Below, piece by piece: positions 56,314 through 64,000 of a DNA stretch of 64,000 bases (the first letter of the stretch is position 1; each line of letters starts with the position of its first letter). The stretch comes from Selaginella moellendorffii (Eukaryota > Streptophyta > Lycopodiopsida > Selaginellales > Selaginellaceae). Under the pieces are notes generated by a model, which was not told where the DNA came from, searched no databases, and saw only the letters and a program-made list of their open reading frames with translations. A program made the position numbers and the translations under genes. The stretch lies in the NCBI RefSeq assembly GCF_000143415.4, contig NW_003314275.1, positions 1,375,999 through 1,439,998 of the forward strand, in the 5' to 3' direction.

Positions 56314-56620
56314 ATGAACAAGGCTTTGGAAGCTACCCGAGATAAAAGGTGTACATTACGAGTTTAGTGTTCTAGTGATTTTCAAATAAGTACGGGGTTT
56401 TTATTTTTTTTATTAATTTGTTTTGTGCTTCAAGTCCACACAAGTTTCTAGAGCTCTCTACAAACAGGTTGGAGCACAAAAAGGATTTATGGATGTTCGA
56501 ATCAACATGATCAACACTAGCAAGACAATATTCATATTAGGATACGATATTAATATCAATATTCATATTATTTATTTTGTTAAACTATATCGAAGTCTAG
56601 AAAAATGCAAAAGCTTTGTC

Positions 56621-57184
56621 CTATTTTTTCTTTTTGGCTTTGGGCTTGCCAGGATTTTTCCCAGTATATTGCTCTTGTGCTTCTTCCTTTGGCTGGCCAT
56701 TCCACAGGAACTGCGTGACATCGTCCACTTGAGAAAGCATGAGCAAAAGTGGTGTCAATCTCTCAAGCTCTGCATCATCTGCTTCTCCTCTGAATGGTTT
56801 GATCTCGATGCCATTGTGCGGGCACAGCCTGAAGTGGAACCTCTCATTGTCCACCCACACTAGCCTCTTCAACTCGTGCCTGACCTTTACCTTGCGCACA
56901 TCCTTGATGAAACCGGTCCTCGTCCTGGTGCAATCCTCAATGCCATAAACGTCGGTTATAAGCTTTGCACTCGCCCCAAACCCTGCCACCGATTGATCCA
57001 GGTGCCTGGAATCCGAGACACTGAAGATGACAAGGGAGTAGGCCATTGCCATCCTGCTCAAGAACGCCTCCAGCCCAGGTCTGTTCACAATTGTGCTCGC
57101 GTCCTTCTTCCATACCAGCGTCTCGTTTAGGTCTAGCACCAAAACGGGTTTGCCTTCTTCCGCCATCTTTTTTAGGGCACACAA
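56621..57184 (-). CDS. HAD/FCP1-like phosphatase-domain protein with Asn in the DxDxT motif
   Basis: Single exon, 187 residues. It starts with a typical HAD motif I, VLVLDLNETLV, where the second Asp of DxDxT is Asn (Asp18-Leu-Asn20-Glu-Thr22). That Asp is the general acid/base in this family, so activity may be lost or weak. Other family parts: NRPGLEAFLSRMAMAYSLVI, SVSDSRHLD, KRLVWVDNERFHFRLCPHNG and a Lys-rich tail (GKPKAKKKK). A second Met at 57,166 is a possible start. It is tandem with a close paralogue at 57,220. The family (SCP/TIM50-like) includes CTD phosphatases, but these proteins are short. Confidence 0.8.
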   Translation of the reverse strand: MCALKKMAEEGKPVLVLDLNETLVWKKDASTIVNRPGLEAFLSRMAMAYSLVIFSVSDSRHLDQSVAGFGASAKLITDVYGIEDCTRTRTGFIKDVRKVKVRHELKRLVWVDNERFHFRLCPHNGIEIKPFRGEADDAELERLTPLLLMLSQVDDVTQFLWNGQPKEEAQEQYTGKNPGKPKAKKKK

Positions 57185-57219
57185 GTTGTGAACAAATTAG
57201 AAAGTAAGGTGTGGTGTTC

Positions 57220-57744
57220 TCATTTCCCTTTCTTCTTGGGCTTGGCCTTGCCAAGATTCTTAGTAGACTGCTCTTGTGCTTCCAACACCTTTGGCTGGCC
57301 ATTCCACAGGAACTGCGTCACATCCTCCACCTTGGACAGCTTGAGCAAAAGAGGTGTCAATTTCTCAAGCTCCCTATCATCTGCTTCTCCTTTGAATGGC
57401 CTGATCTCGATGCCATTGTGCGGGCACAGCCTGAAATTGAGGCGAACATCATCCACCCAGACTAGCCTCTTCATGCTGCACGTAGCAAACTGTGACACAT
57501 CCTTGACAAATCCCTGTCGGCACCTGGTGCAATCCTTGATGCTGTATACCTCACTGATCAGATGCGCAAATGCCCCAAACCCAGCCACACACTGCTTTGA
57601 GTCTGACGCACTGAAGATTATGAGCTTGTATACCTGCACCATCTTGCTGAGGAACTCTTCTAGGCCGGGCCTCTTGACGATAGTCGAGTTCTTTCTGCAA
57701 ATCAGCGTGTCGTCTAGATCCAGCACCAGCACCCCTCTGTCCAT
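57220..57744 (-). CDS. HAD/FCP1-like phosphatase-domain protein (DLDDT intact)
   Basis: Single exon, 174 residues: MDRGVLVLDLDDTLICRKNS. The DxDxT motif is complete (Asp9, Asp11, Thr13). It is followed by KRPGLEEFLSKMVQVYKLII, SASDSKQCV, KRLVWVDDVRLNFRLCPHNG, and the same Lys-rich end (KPKKKGK) as its neighbour. Both proteins share the order of all segments and about two thirds of residues by eye, so they are a tandem duplicate pair, separated by only 35 bp from stop to start. A role in dephosphorylating phospho-Ser/Thr proteins is inference from the family. Confidence 0.82.
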   Translation of the reverse strand: MDRGVLVLDLDDTLICRKNSTIVKRPGLEEFLSKMVQVYKLIIFSASDSKQCVAGFGAFAHLISEVYSIKDCTRCRQGFVKDVSQFATCSMKRLVWVDDVRLNFRLCPHNGIEIRPFKGEADDRELEKLTPLLLKLSKVEDVTQFLWNGQPKVLEAQEQSTKNLGKAKPKKKGK

Positions 57745-57868
57745 TTCTTCCCGCAGCCCTAATCAGGATTAGCATCAAGTCTTTTTCAAACCGTTTATGA
57801 CAATCATTATTAAATTACTTAATAAACTTCCATTTTCTCAAATCGCCAGTGCATGTGAAAGTTCTCAC

Positions 57869-58162
57869 CATACTTGCATCCGAACATTCGAACGCAACCG
57901 GATTAGAACGGGTATCGAACGTTTAATACCCGTTTAGCTTTTTTTCGAACGGGTATAATGGTTTTCAGTTTTTCTCGAACCCTAATTTTACAGTTTTTTT
58001 GAACCCTGATTTTACATGAACCCTAATCCTAAGTAAAAGAAAGCATATTCTTTAGGGTTTTTAAAAATATTCTTGGTGTTTAAACGCCGTTTTAAACGCC
58101 GTATTATACGCGCGTTTTAAACGGCGTTTTTTATTAATCGTACCCGTTCGAATGCAAGTATG
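57869..58162. mobile_element. hAT-type MITE (294 bp) with 8-bp target duplication
   Basis: Inverted ends CATACTTGCATCCGAAC on the left and, on the right in reverse, CATACTTGCATTCGAAC; 16 of 17 bases match. The flanks are GTTCTCAC on both sides (57,861-57,868 and 58,163-58,170), an 8-bp target duplication as made by hAT transposases. The inside holds repeats of CGAACGGGTAT, AACCCTAAT-like stretches and an inner palindrome (AAACGCCGTTT...AAACGGCGTTT). No transposase is present. Confidence 0.9.
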
Positions 58163-58170
58163 GTTCTCAC

Positions 58171-58800
58171 AAAGCCTCTGTGCGGGCGCTCCAGATCACC
58201 ACTATCAAAGAATTTATGGACCAGTATCAAACACAGCCTTGGAGTTCTACAAGACGAAGAGGTTTGGTCCAAGAGACCGCTGTTTGCCCGATCCAAGCAA
58301 TCCAGGACTTAGAGAAGAGAGACCTTGTAAGAACAACAAAAGAGCATGCTTCTTTAGATTTTAGGACATTTGTGGAGGCCGCCACGGTAGCCTGGTAGAG
58401 GCGCTCGCCGAGTACCTCCACCAGCGCGGCAGCCTCCTCTTGCAAATTACCCACGAGTCCCATTTGGAGGTGCCGCCTCCAAAGGAAAACGCCCGAGCCA
58501 GGATGTCCCCAGGTCGGGCAGGACTTTGTCCGGTGGGCTGCTGGAGGCGTGGGAAATCTAGTCGAGCTCTTCGCCTTCTTGCGGCAAAGAGGAGAAAGAA
58601 AGCACCCAAGAAAAACCAAGCTCCACAGCAAAACAATCAAGCAAGCAAAGGAGAGATGCGATCACTCACCATGAGCGCCATCCAGATCCAGCTCCATCTA
58701 CGCCACAAGCGAGAGAAATCGTTAGAAGGAAGAAGCGGGCACACAGGCAAGCAATCCTCCCGAGCTCAACCGCCAGAGGCCCCCAAAGAAAAGCCCTAGC
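58171..58800 (+). repeat. Dispersed repeat R, copy 2, with flanking unassigned sequence
   Basis: 58,370-58,660 is the reverse complement of 4174-4480. To the left a 70-codon plus-strand frame runs from the MITE edge, and to the right frames reach 58,800; none is recognised. Read on plus, one frame gives EYLHQRGSLLLQITHESHLE and a basic tail, as in copy 1 on the minus strand (with HKRGSPLLQ), so this frame may be part of a real, duplicated gene. The stop before it (TAG after VAW) makes a single uninterrupted gene unlikely without splicing. Confidence 0.55.
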
Positions 58801-59099
58801 GCCGCAGGTCTTGCATTTATATACTCCACGGACTGCGAATATTCTATTCGGCCCGGATTAGAATATACCAGTTAAAAACCATAGAATAATCTGCATTGCT
58901 TATTTGGATAATTTGTAATATACCTCTTAGTTTATCAGATTTTTTATGATTAAATAATTACAATAAGCGAATATTCTAATCGGCCGGATAATGTTTAGGG
59001 CAGTTTTAGCAAAACACGTTGACCACGGTCAAAAAAATCGACCGACGGAAATAAAAAGTTCGTTGACCAAGGCCAACGACCACTTTTCTTTTCCCCTCC
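58801..59099. other. AT-rich spacer 3' of the DCAF8-like gene
   Basis: Contains two direct copies of GCGAATATTCTA(T/A)TCGG(C)CCGGAT, near 58,838 and 58,967, which may be the ends of a decayed element. No gene seen. Confidence 0.4.
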
Positions 59100-61162
59100 T
59101 CAACTTATGATACACTCGCGCGGACTTCCGAGGCTATCGTCCGAGCTGTCCTCGTCCGAGTTCTCCGTGGATATGAGATTGTAGTAGCCTTCTTCTTCGT
59201 TGTGCTCCTGCGCGTCGTCTTGGTTCTGCGCCTCCGGGTCGACGAATCGGGCGCTCTGGAGATGGAGAACTCGCATGATGATCTCGGGCGTGAACGGGAC
59301 GTTCGACAGATCCTCGCGGCTTCGCTTGTTCCTCTCCATGATCTGCACGAAGTTAAAGACAATGGTGGAGAGAAGACTCACTCGAAAACAGGAGAACTTA
59401 CCTTGTCAGCATTTGGAGGAAATGGTTCTCGATCCACGCTGGTTGGAGCCCAGAGCTTGATCGTCTTGTCCATTCCGCTTGTCGCCAGGAACGCAGTGTG
59501 AGGATGAGGCTCGAGGCAATTCACGACCCGCCTGTCTCCCTTGAGCATCGTCACAAGAGCTCCTCCACGCTTCTTCCAGATGAAAATGTGACCACAGTCG
59601 GAGCCGCTCATCACGTACTCGCTGTTCGGCCCGTAGAAGTTGACGCCCTTCACCGTTTGTGCGTTCCTGTGGCCCCTGTAAACTTGCGGAGATCTTCCAT
59701 CGTCGGCGGCGCTCGACTTCTCCTTGTCGTCGTCCATGTCGCCACTTTGATCTTCGTCTTCCGCGTCGTCGTCTCCATCCTTCTTCCTGATGCTTGTGTC
59801 GATCTCGTCGTCGCAGTCGGGGGTGTCGGAGTTTACTTCTTCGTCCGACGCCGAGTCGTCGTCGGGCCTCGTCTGATCCTGGACTTCCATGTCCCTCTGG
59901 AAGAGGTAGATGTGCTCGTCGCTATATGAGACGAGGAGCTCCTCTTGGTGAGAGTAAGCGACGCAGGTGATGTGTATGTGCGGGAAGCCGATGAGGTGTT
60001 TTGGAGTGTAGAGGCTGACTGGTGTGTCGTCACCGATCTTTCTCAGGTCGTAAACTCGGGCGTAGACGTCGTCGCCACCGACAGCGAGATAGTTTGGATT
60101 CCGGGGATTGATGACGATTGAATTCAGGCGGACAAGCGGGCCCCTGGATTTGAAGCGGTTCTGACAGCTTACAAGCTTTGTCCGCCTGTTGTCTCGCAGA
60201 TCAAACTAGAAAACAAACACTACGTATCAAAACCAGGGAAAGACTCTAAGGATTCGCTTACATGTAGGACAATACCATCTTCTCCACAGCTGAAGAACGT
60301 TCGAGGACTTCCTGGCTCGACTGCAAGCTTGTGAGCAGGACCTCTGTGCTTGGCTAGTTTCTTAGTCTCAACTCTTCCATCCTCGGAGATCAAAGCATGA
60401 CGCACCTACAAAAAGTTGGAAAGATTAGATTTTTTGTTCTAGGTGGTAGTTTGGTTGACGAAACACGATCAGGGAGAGAACTTAACGAAAATGGATGGAA
60501 TGAACGACTTACTTGTCCATCAGCAGCACAGCTGACAACACTGCGATCATCCGAGAAAGGCATAATTCTCGCTTGGAAAACATTCTGCTCGTGACCCGAG
60601 TGATAGATGAGCTTCTTTCGTCCGGCCATCCAGTCCCAGAAGATGATCTGCTTGTCATCCGAGCCGGACACCAGTCGATCGCCGGAGGGATTGAAGTGAA
60701 CAGTGTTAACGCATCCTCGATGCCCAGAAAGTCTGCGAAACTCCTTAAGTCGTTGTACCATGTCCTGGGAAAAGGAGAAGTGAAAAACGAAAAGTCAAGT
60801 TCCGACCAAAAAAATTTGATCATTCCCCAAGAGCGCAAAAAAGAATGAAGAAAAGAAATCCTGGAAAGATGAAGAAGAGGAAGAAATTTAAATCCAAGGA
60901 ACTCCATATCTCCAAAAACGAAGAGCATTGTAAGAAAGCAGGAAAAAGAGAATGGGAATCCATGCAAGGAGGAAGCGACCAGACCTAAGAAGATGAAAAC
61001 CCAGGCGATCGCTACACGCACCTCACAGCCGCCGATTCGATGCGCGTAGAGCGAAGGCCGCAAGCTGCCGATCTCGCGCTTGTAGAGCTCGAAGTGCCTA
61101 CATTTATAGAGCTCCAGAGCTGGAGTGGAGCTCCGCGAAGACGAAGCGCCCTCGCAGTCCAT
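59100..61162 (-). CDS. DCAF8-like WD40 protein (CUL4-DDB1 substrate receptor type)
   Basis: Multi-exon gene on the minus strand. It starts MDCEGASSSRSSTPALELYK, then LSGHRGCVNTVHFNPSGDRL. WD-type repeats follow: VSGSDDKQIIFWDWMAGRK, FFSCGEDGIVLH.FDLRDNR, LAVGGDDVYARVYDLRK, VMSGSDCGHIFIWKKR, LATSGMDKTIKLWAP. Two W/F-D-x-R-type boxes (FDLRDN, YDLRK) suit DDB1 docking. A long acidic insert (DDDSASDEEVNSDTPDCDDE...) separates the later repeats. Order and style match DCAF8 and its plant relatives. The C-terminus is acidic and ends with SPRECIIS. Divergent from TAF11, 149 bp between start codons. Substrate is unknown. Confidence 0.85.
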
Positions 61163-61311
61163 CGCAGCGCGCTCGCTCGCAGCTCTCGTCTCCCGGCTAG
61201 GGATTTTCACGGGACGTCTCCCATGATACCGCGATTCTACTTAGGTCACAAAAGATTCACTGGGTTTCAAATCCCACGAGGAAGAGGAAGAGTAAATTAG
61301 GGCTTATAGGG

Positions 61312-62032
61312 ATGGATGGGGGCGATGGCGACGACGATTTCCCGCTACTCTCTGGATCCGACGAGGACGAGCCCGTGAGGAATCCAGACGAAGACGCCGA
61401 GGCGCAGGGAGAGGCGGAGGATGGAGAGGCGGAGGGCGAGGCGGCGGCGGAGGTGGAGGCCGAGGAGGATGAAGATCAGCAGCAGCAGATCGAAGTCGAG
61501 AAGCAGCCGCGGCAGCAGCCGATCGTGGACACGGATAGAATCCAGTGAGTAGATCGAAATATCTCTCCTCCAGTTCTAAATTCTTCTCTTTTGTGTGTCC
61601 TAGGGAAGCTATGGGAAGATTTACTGCAGATCAGCTAGATCGGTATGAGCACTACCGGCGGTCGGGCTTTCCCAAGACGCAAATGCGTAGAGTGAGTGGT
61701 TCCTTTGCTTCTCTTCGTGATTTCGCTGAATTTTTCTTTCTTTTGATCTTTCTCAGCTTGTCCAAAACGTAGCAGGGTGTTCTATATCAGTGCCAATGTC
61801 GATCGTTATGTCTGGTCTCGCGAAGATGTTCGTGGGTGATGTTATCGAAACGGGTAAAAGTCCAAGAGCGCGTTCTTTTTTTTTCTAACTTCGTGGTCTC
61901 GCAGCTCGAATCATAATGTCCGAGCAACAGGAGGAGGGACCGATCCGCCCCCGTCATCTCCGCCAAGCGTACCGGCGACTGAAGCTAGAGGGGAAGCTTC
62001 CTGTTCGATCCAGACCAAGCCTTTTTCGGTAG
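61312..62032 (+). CDS. TAF11: TFIID subunit TAF11, histone-fold protein
   Basis: Several short exons. The N-terminal part is acidic (DGDDDFPLLSGSDEDEPVRN and a Glu-rich stretch). The conserved domain reads EAMGRFTADQLDRYEHYRRS, KMFVGDVIETARIIMSEQQE, EGPIRPRHLRQAYRRLKLEG and ends KLPVRSRPSLFR. This is the TAFII28 histone fold, which pairs with TAF13 in TFIID. The last residues are the normal end of the family. The first junction joins ATCCA to GGAAGCT through the GTGAGT donor; the frame fits. It converges with the next PPR gene; 52 bp lie between the stop codons. Confidence 0.93.
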
Positions 62033-62084
62033 AACAAGAAATCTCGAGGTGTCAGCTGCAAAGGCTCTACGAAACTTGGTATGT

Positions 62085-63821
62085 CTAAGTCGCTTTCGAT
62101 TTCTCTCTAGGTACTTTTTCGCCGTAGAGGTTTGACAAAAGAACGTGTGATGTTGAATTCTCAGGGTCTCCATCGTACAAATGCGAAGCCGCCACTTTCG
62201 CTCGCTGGAAATCTCGATGAGTTTTACACCCCGCGAGAAGAGCTCCCCAGGTGATCTCGTCAGGGACAAAGGGCATTTGGTTTATGAGCTCCTCGGCCCT
62301 GTCAAGCTGCCCAGCTCTCGCGAGAAGATCCACCATGCAAGAGAAGTGTTCTATCCCGGGTCTAAGCAAGGGATCCTCGCTCATCAGCAAGAAGTAAGAC
62401 CATCCTTGTTCCAATCGGCCTCCATGGCAACAGGCTATCAAAACTCCGAGGTATGAGATCTCGTTTGGTTTGCAGGAGTCCAGGAACATCAGCCCAAAAC
62501 ACTCGATCGCTTCTTTGTCATGTCCAGATTGAGCGTTTGCTACGATCAAAGTCGTGAAAGTTATAGTGTTTCTCTCAGGAGATTGATAGAACATCTTTCT
62601 TGCTTTGGCTGTAAGACCTTTGTGAGCATATGCTCCAATGATAATGTTGTAAGAGACAACGTTCCTCTTGGGCATATTCTCGAACGTAAGCCTCGCATCT
62701 AGAAGATGCCCGTTCTGGGTATATGCCGTTAGTAGGCTTGTCCACGTTACAATGTCGTGAAGAGGCATCTTATCAAACGTTGCTTTAACCTCGTTTAGCT
62801 GGGCGTGTTCACCAAGGATAAGAATCACTGCGGTACACGTGACAACATTATACTCGGGCATCTTTCCAAAGATGCTCATTACAGCCTCTAGATTCCCATC
62901 CTCGGCATATGCCTGTAGAAGCGTATTCCACGCGACCAAAGTCTTCTCACGCATTCTATCAAATACCTCTTTCGCACCGCGTAGATTCCTGTTCACAGCG
63001 TAAGCTTGCAGCATCGCAGTCCAAGCTACCGTATTATGCTCCGGCATATTCGCAAACATTCTTCTTGCTACCACAAGATCCCCTTCTTGGGCATATGCCG
63101 AGAGCATAGCTGTCATAGATACCACGTCGTGCTCTGGAATCTTTTCTCGTAAATACTCAACCCCGGAGAACTCACCACTCTCGGAATATGCCTGCAGCAT
63201 CGTAGAGTACGTGACCACATTACGCTCGAGCATCTCGTCAAACATTCTCTTGACCACGTCCAGATACCCTTCCCGGGCATATGCCATAAGCAGGGTATTC
63301 CACGTCACGAGATTCCACTCGGGCATCCGGTCAAACACCGACTTGGCACCGGCGAGATTCCGATGCTGGGCATATGCCTGCACCATCGCCGTCCACGTCA
63401 CGATATTCCGGTCGGGCATCCGGTCAAAGATTCCTTTCGCCTCGTCTAGATTCCCGCGGCGGCCGTACGCCGTGAGCATCAGCGTCCACAGCACGACATC
63501 CGGGCCGTCCATTCTGTCAAAGAGCTCCCGCGCTTGATCCAGATGCCCGTTCTGGGCAAATGCTGTCACCATGATGTTCCACGAGAAATAGTTTGGATCT
63601 TTGAGGTTATCAAAGATTTGCTTGGCGTGGAACACTTGCCCGCACCTTCCGTACATCTCGATCAAGAGATTCAAGAGCAGCGTGTTCTGGCCGTGCTGCC
63701 CTTTACGAATCGCTTCGTGTAGCTCGCGGCCCCGGGCGAGATTTCTAGATTCGCCACTGGATCGGACGAGCGAAGCTAGAGATTTCACGTCCATTCCATC
63801 AAGATGTTTAGAGAAAACCAA
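62085..63821 (-). CDS. PPR protein, 578 aa, many S-type repeats
   Basis: Single exon. It is almost a pure chain of regular short PPR repeats of 31 residues: for example WNIMVTAFAQNGHLDQAREL, WTAMVQAYAQHRNLAGAKSV, YSTMLQAYSESGEFSGVEYL, WTSLLTAYTQNGHLLDARLT, YNIIIGAYAHKGLTAKARKM. The C-terminal repeats carry the E-domain-like end (WGALLAGCKTHRDFQRAKVA, LLSNLYGEK), after which the protein stops without a DYW domain. Such proteins act in organelle RNA processing or editing. The N-terminal part (MVFSKHLDGMDVKSLASLVR) is not clearly a transit peptide. Confidence 0.9.
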   Translation of the reverse strand: MVFSKHLDGMDVKSLASLVRSSGESRNLARGRELHEAIRKGQHGQNTLLLNLLIEMYGRCGQVFHAKQIFDNLKDPNYFSWNIMVTAFAQNGHLDQARELFDRMDGPDVVLWTLMLTAYGRRGNLDEAKGIFDRMPDRNIVTWTAMVQAYAQHRNLAGAKSVFDRMPEWNLVTWNTLLMAYAREGYLDVVKRMFDEMLERNVVTYSTMLQAYSESGEFSGVEYLREKIPEHDVVSMTAMLSAYAQEGDLVVARRMFANMPEHNTVAWTAMLQAYAVNRNLRGAKEVFDRMREKTLVAWNTLLQAYAEDGNLEAVMSIFGKMPEYNVVTCTAVILILGEHAQLNEVKATFDKMPLHDIVTWTSLLTAYTQNGHLLDARLTFENMPKRNVVSYNIIIGAYAHKGLTAKARKMFYQSPERNTITFTTLIVANAQSGHDKEAIECFGLMFLDSCKPNEISYLGVLIACCHGGRLEQGWSYFLLMSEDPLLRPGIEHFSCMVDLLARAGQLDRAEELINQMPFVPDEITWGALLAGCKTHRDFQRAKVAASHLYDGDPENSTSHVLLSNLYGEKVPREKSKAT

Positions 63822-63894
63822 AAAATAGTTCGACTATTAAGGAGAACACTCCACGCATTTGTACTGCCCTGTACAAAAAGCCCAAGCTTGATCT

Positions 63895-64000
63895 TCATTG
63901 GAATCCCCCGGCGCCGCCGCGGAGCGCGAGAACGAGATGGAGCACGGATCCGCCCTCGATGTTGTAATCGCGCGCGGTCTTGTCGTCGTTCATCTGCTTC
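63895..64000 (-). CDS. RUB/NEDD8-type ubiquitin-like protein, C-terminal part (5' part outside window)
   Basis: The minus strand reads [29 protein letters not shown], then a short tail AGGFQ and a stop. The Ala at the NEDD8-diagnostic position (ALRGG instead of ubiquitin's RLRGG) identifies RUB/NEDD8. The tail after Gly-Gly is removed by the processing protease. The rest of the gene, possibly a ubiquitin-RUB fusion as in other plants, is beyond the window. Confidence 0.93.
   Translation of the reverse strand, partial: KQMNDDKTARDYNIEGGSVLHLVLALRGGAGGFQ

Noticed and set aside
57940-58060. Telomere-like AACCCTAA / TTAGGGTTT motifs
   Set aside because: Only isolated single units within the MITE, not an array, so no interstitial telomere.

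Overview
The window is nuclear DNA of a land plant. Genes are dense, introns are short (many 50-70 bp) with GT-AG ends, and the gene set includes PPR, bHLH-MYC, subtilase, acyl-ACP desaturase, RUB/NEDD8 and Copia elements. The compactness, short introns and PPR-rich content fit a lycophyte such as Selaginella; that species guess is inference from style, not from a database match.
Left part (1-11,400): the 3' end of a near-intact Ty1/Copia element with a short LTR; a plastid stearoyl-ACP desaturase pseudogene split by a second, internally rearranged Copia-like element; a nepenthesin-type aspartic protease on the minus strand; and an intact small orphan gene behind a triple G-box promoter.
Middle (11,400-37,000): a recent tandem segmental duplication with a copy offset of about 9.87 kb. 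Each unit carries an F-box gene, a dead copy of the orphan gene, a 14-exon Trp/Tyr-permease-like transporter, a decayed second transporter, and a bHLH-MYC gene. The SET-domain gene between the units is intact. In the upstream unit the matching place holds only SET debris and a 3.2-kb AT-rich island. The three bHLH copies are, in order, 5'-truncated, complete, and 3'-truncated with a nonsense codon. The third is fused to a piece of the proteasome gene RPT6.
Right part (37,000-64,000): compact single-copy housekeeping genes: RPT6 and XPB (divergent), GABA transaminase, a bulb-lectin protein, a VPS35L-like retriever subunit, two PPR genes, a subtilase, tRNA-Pro(CGG), the intact stearoyl-ACP desaturase, a pair of HAD/FCP1-like phosphatase genes, a hAT-type MITE, a DCAF8-like WD40 gene, TAF11, and the 3' end of a NEDD8/RUB gene. 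Intergenic gaps are very small, and one convergent gene pair overlaps in coding sequence.
No bacterial-style operon, CRISPR array or defence system was seen. The most notable features are the structural history of the tandem array, the retroelement with an inverted internal duplication inside a gene, and the gene overlap at 50.1-50.3 kb.
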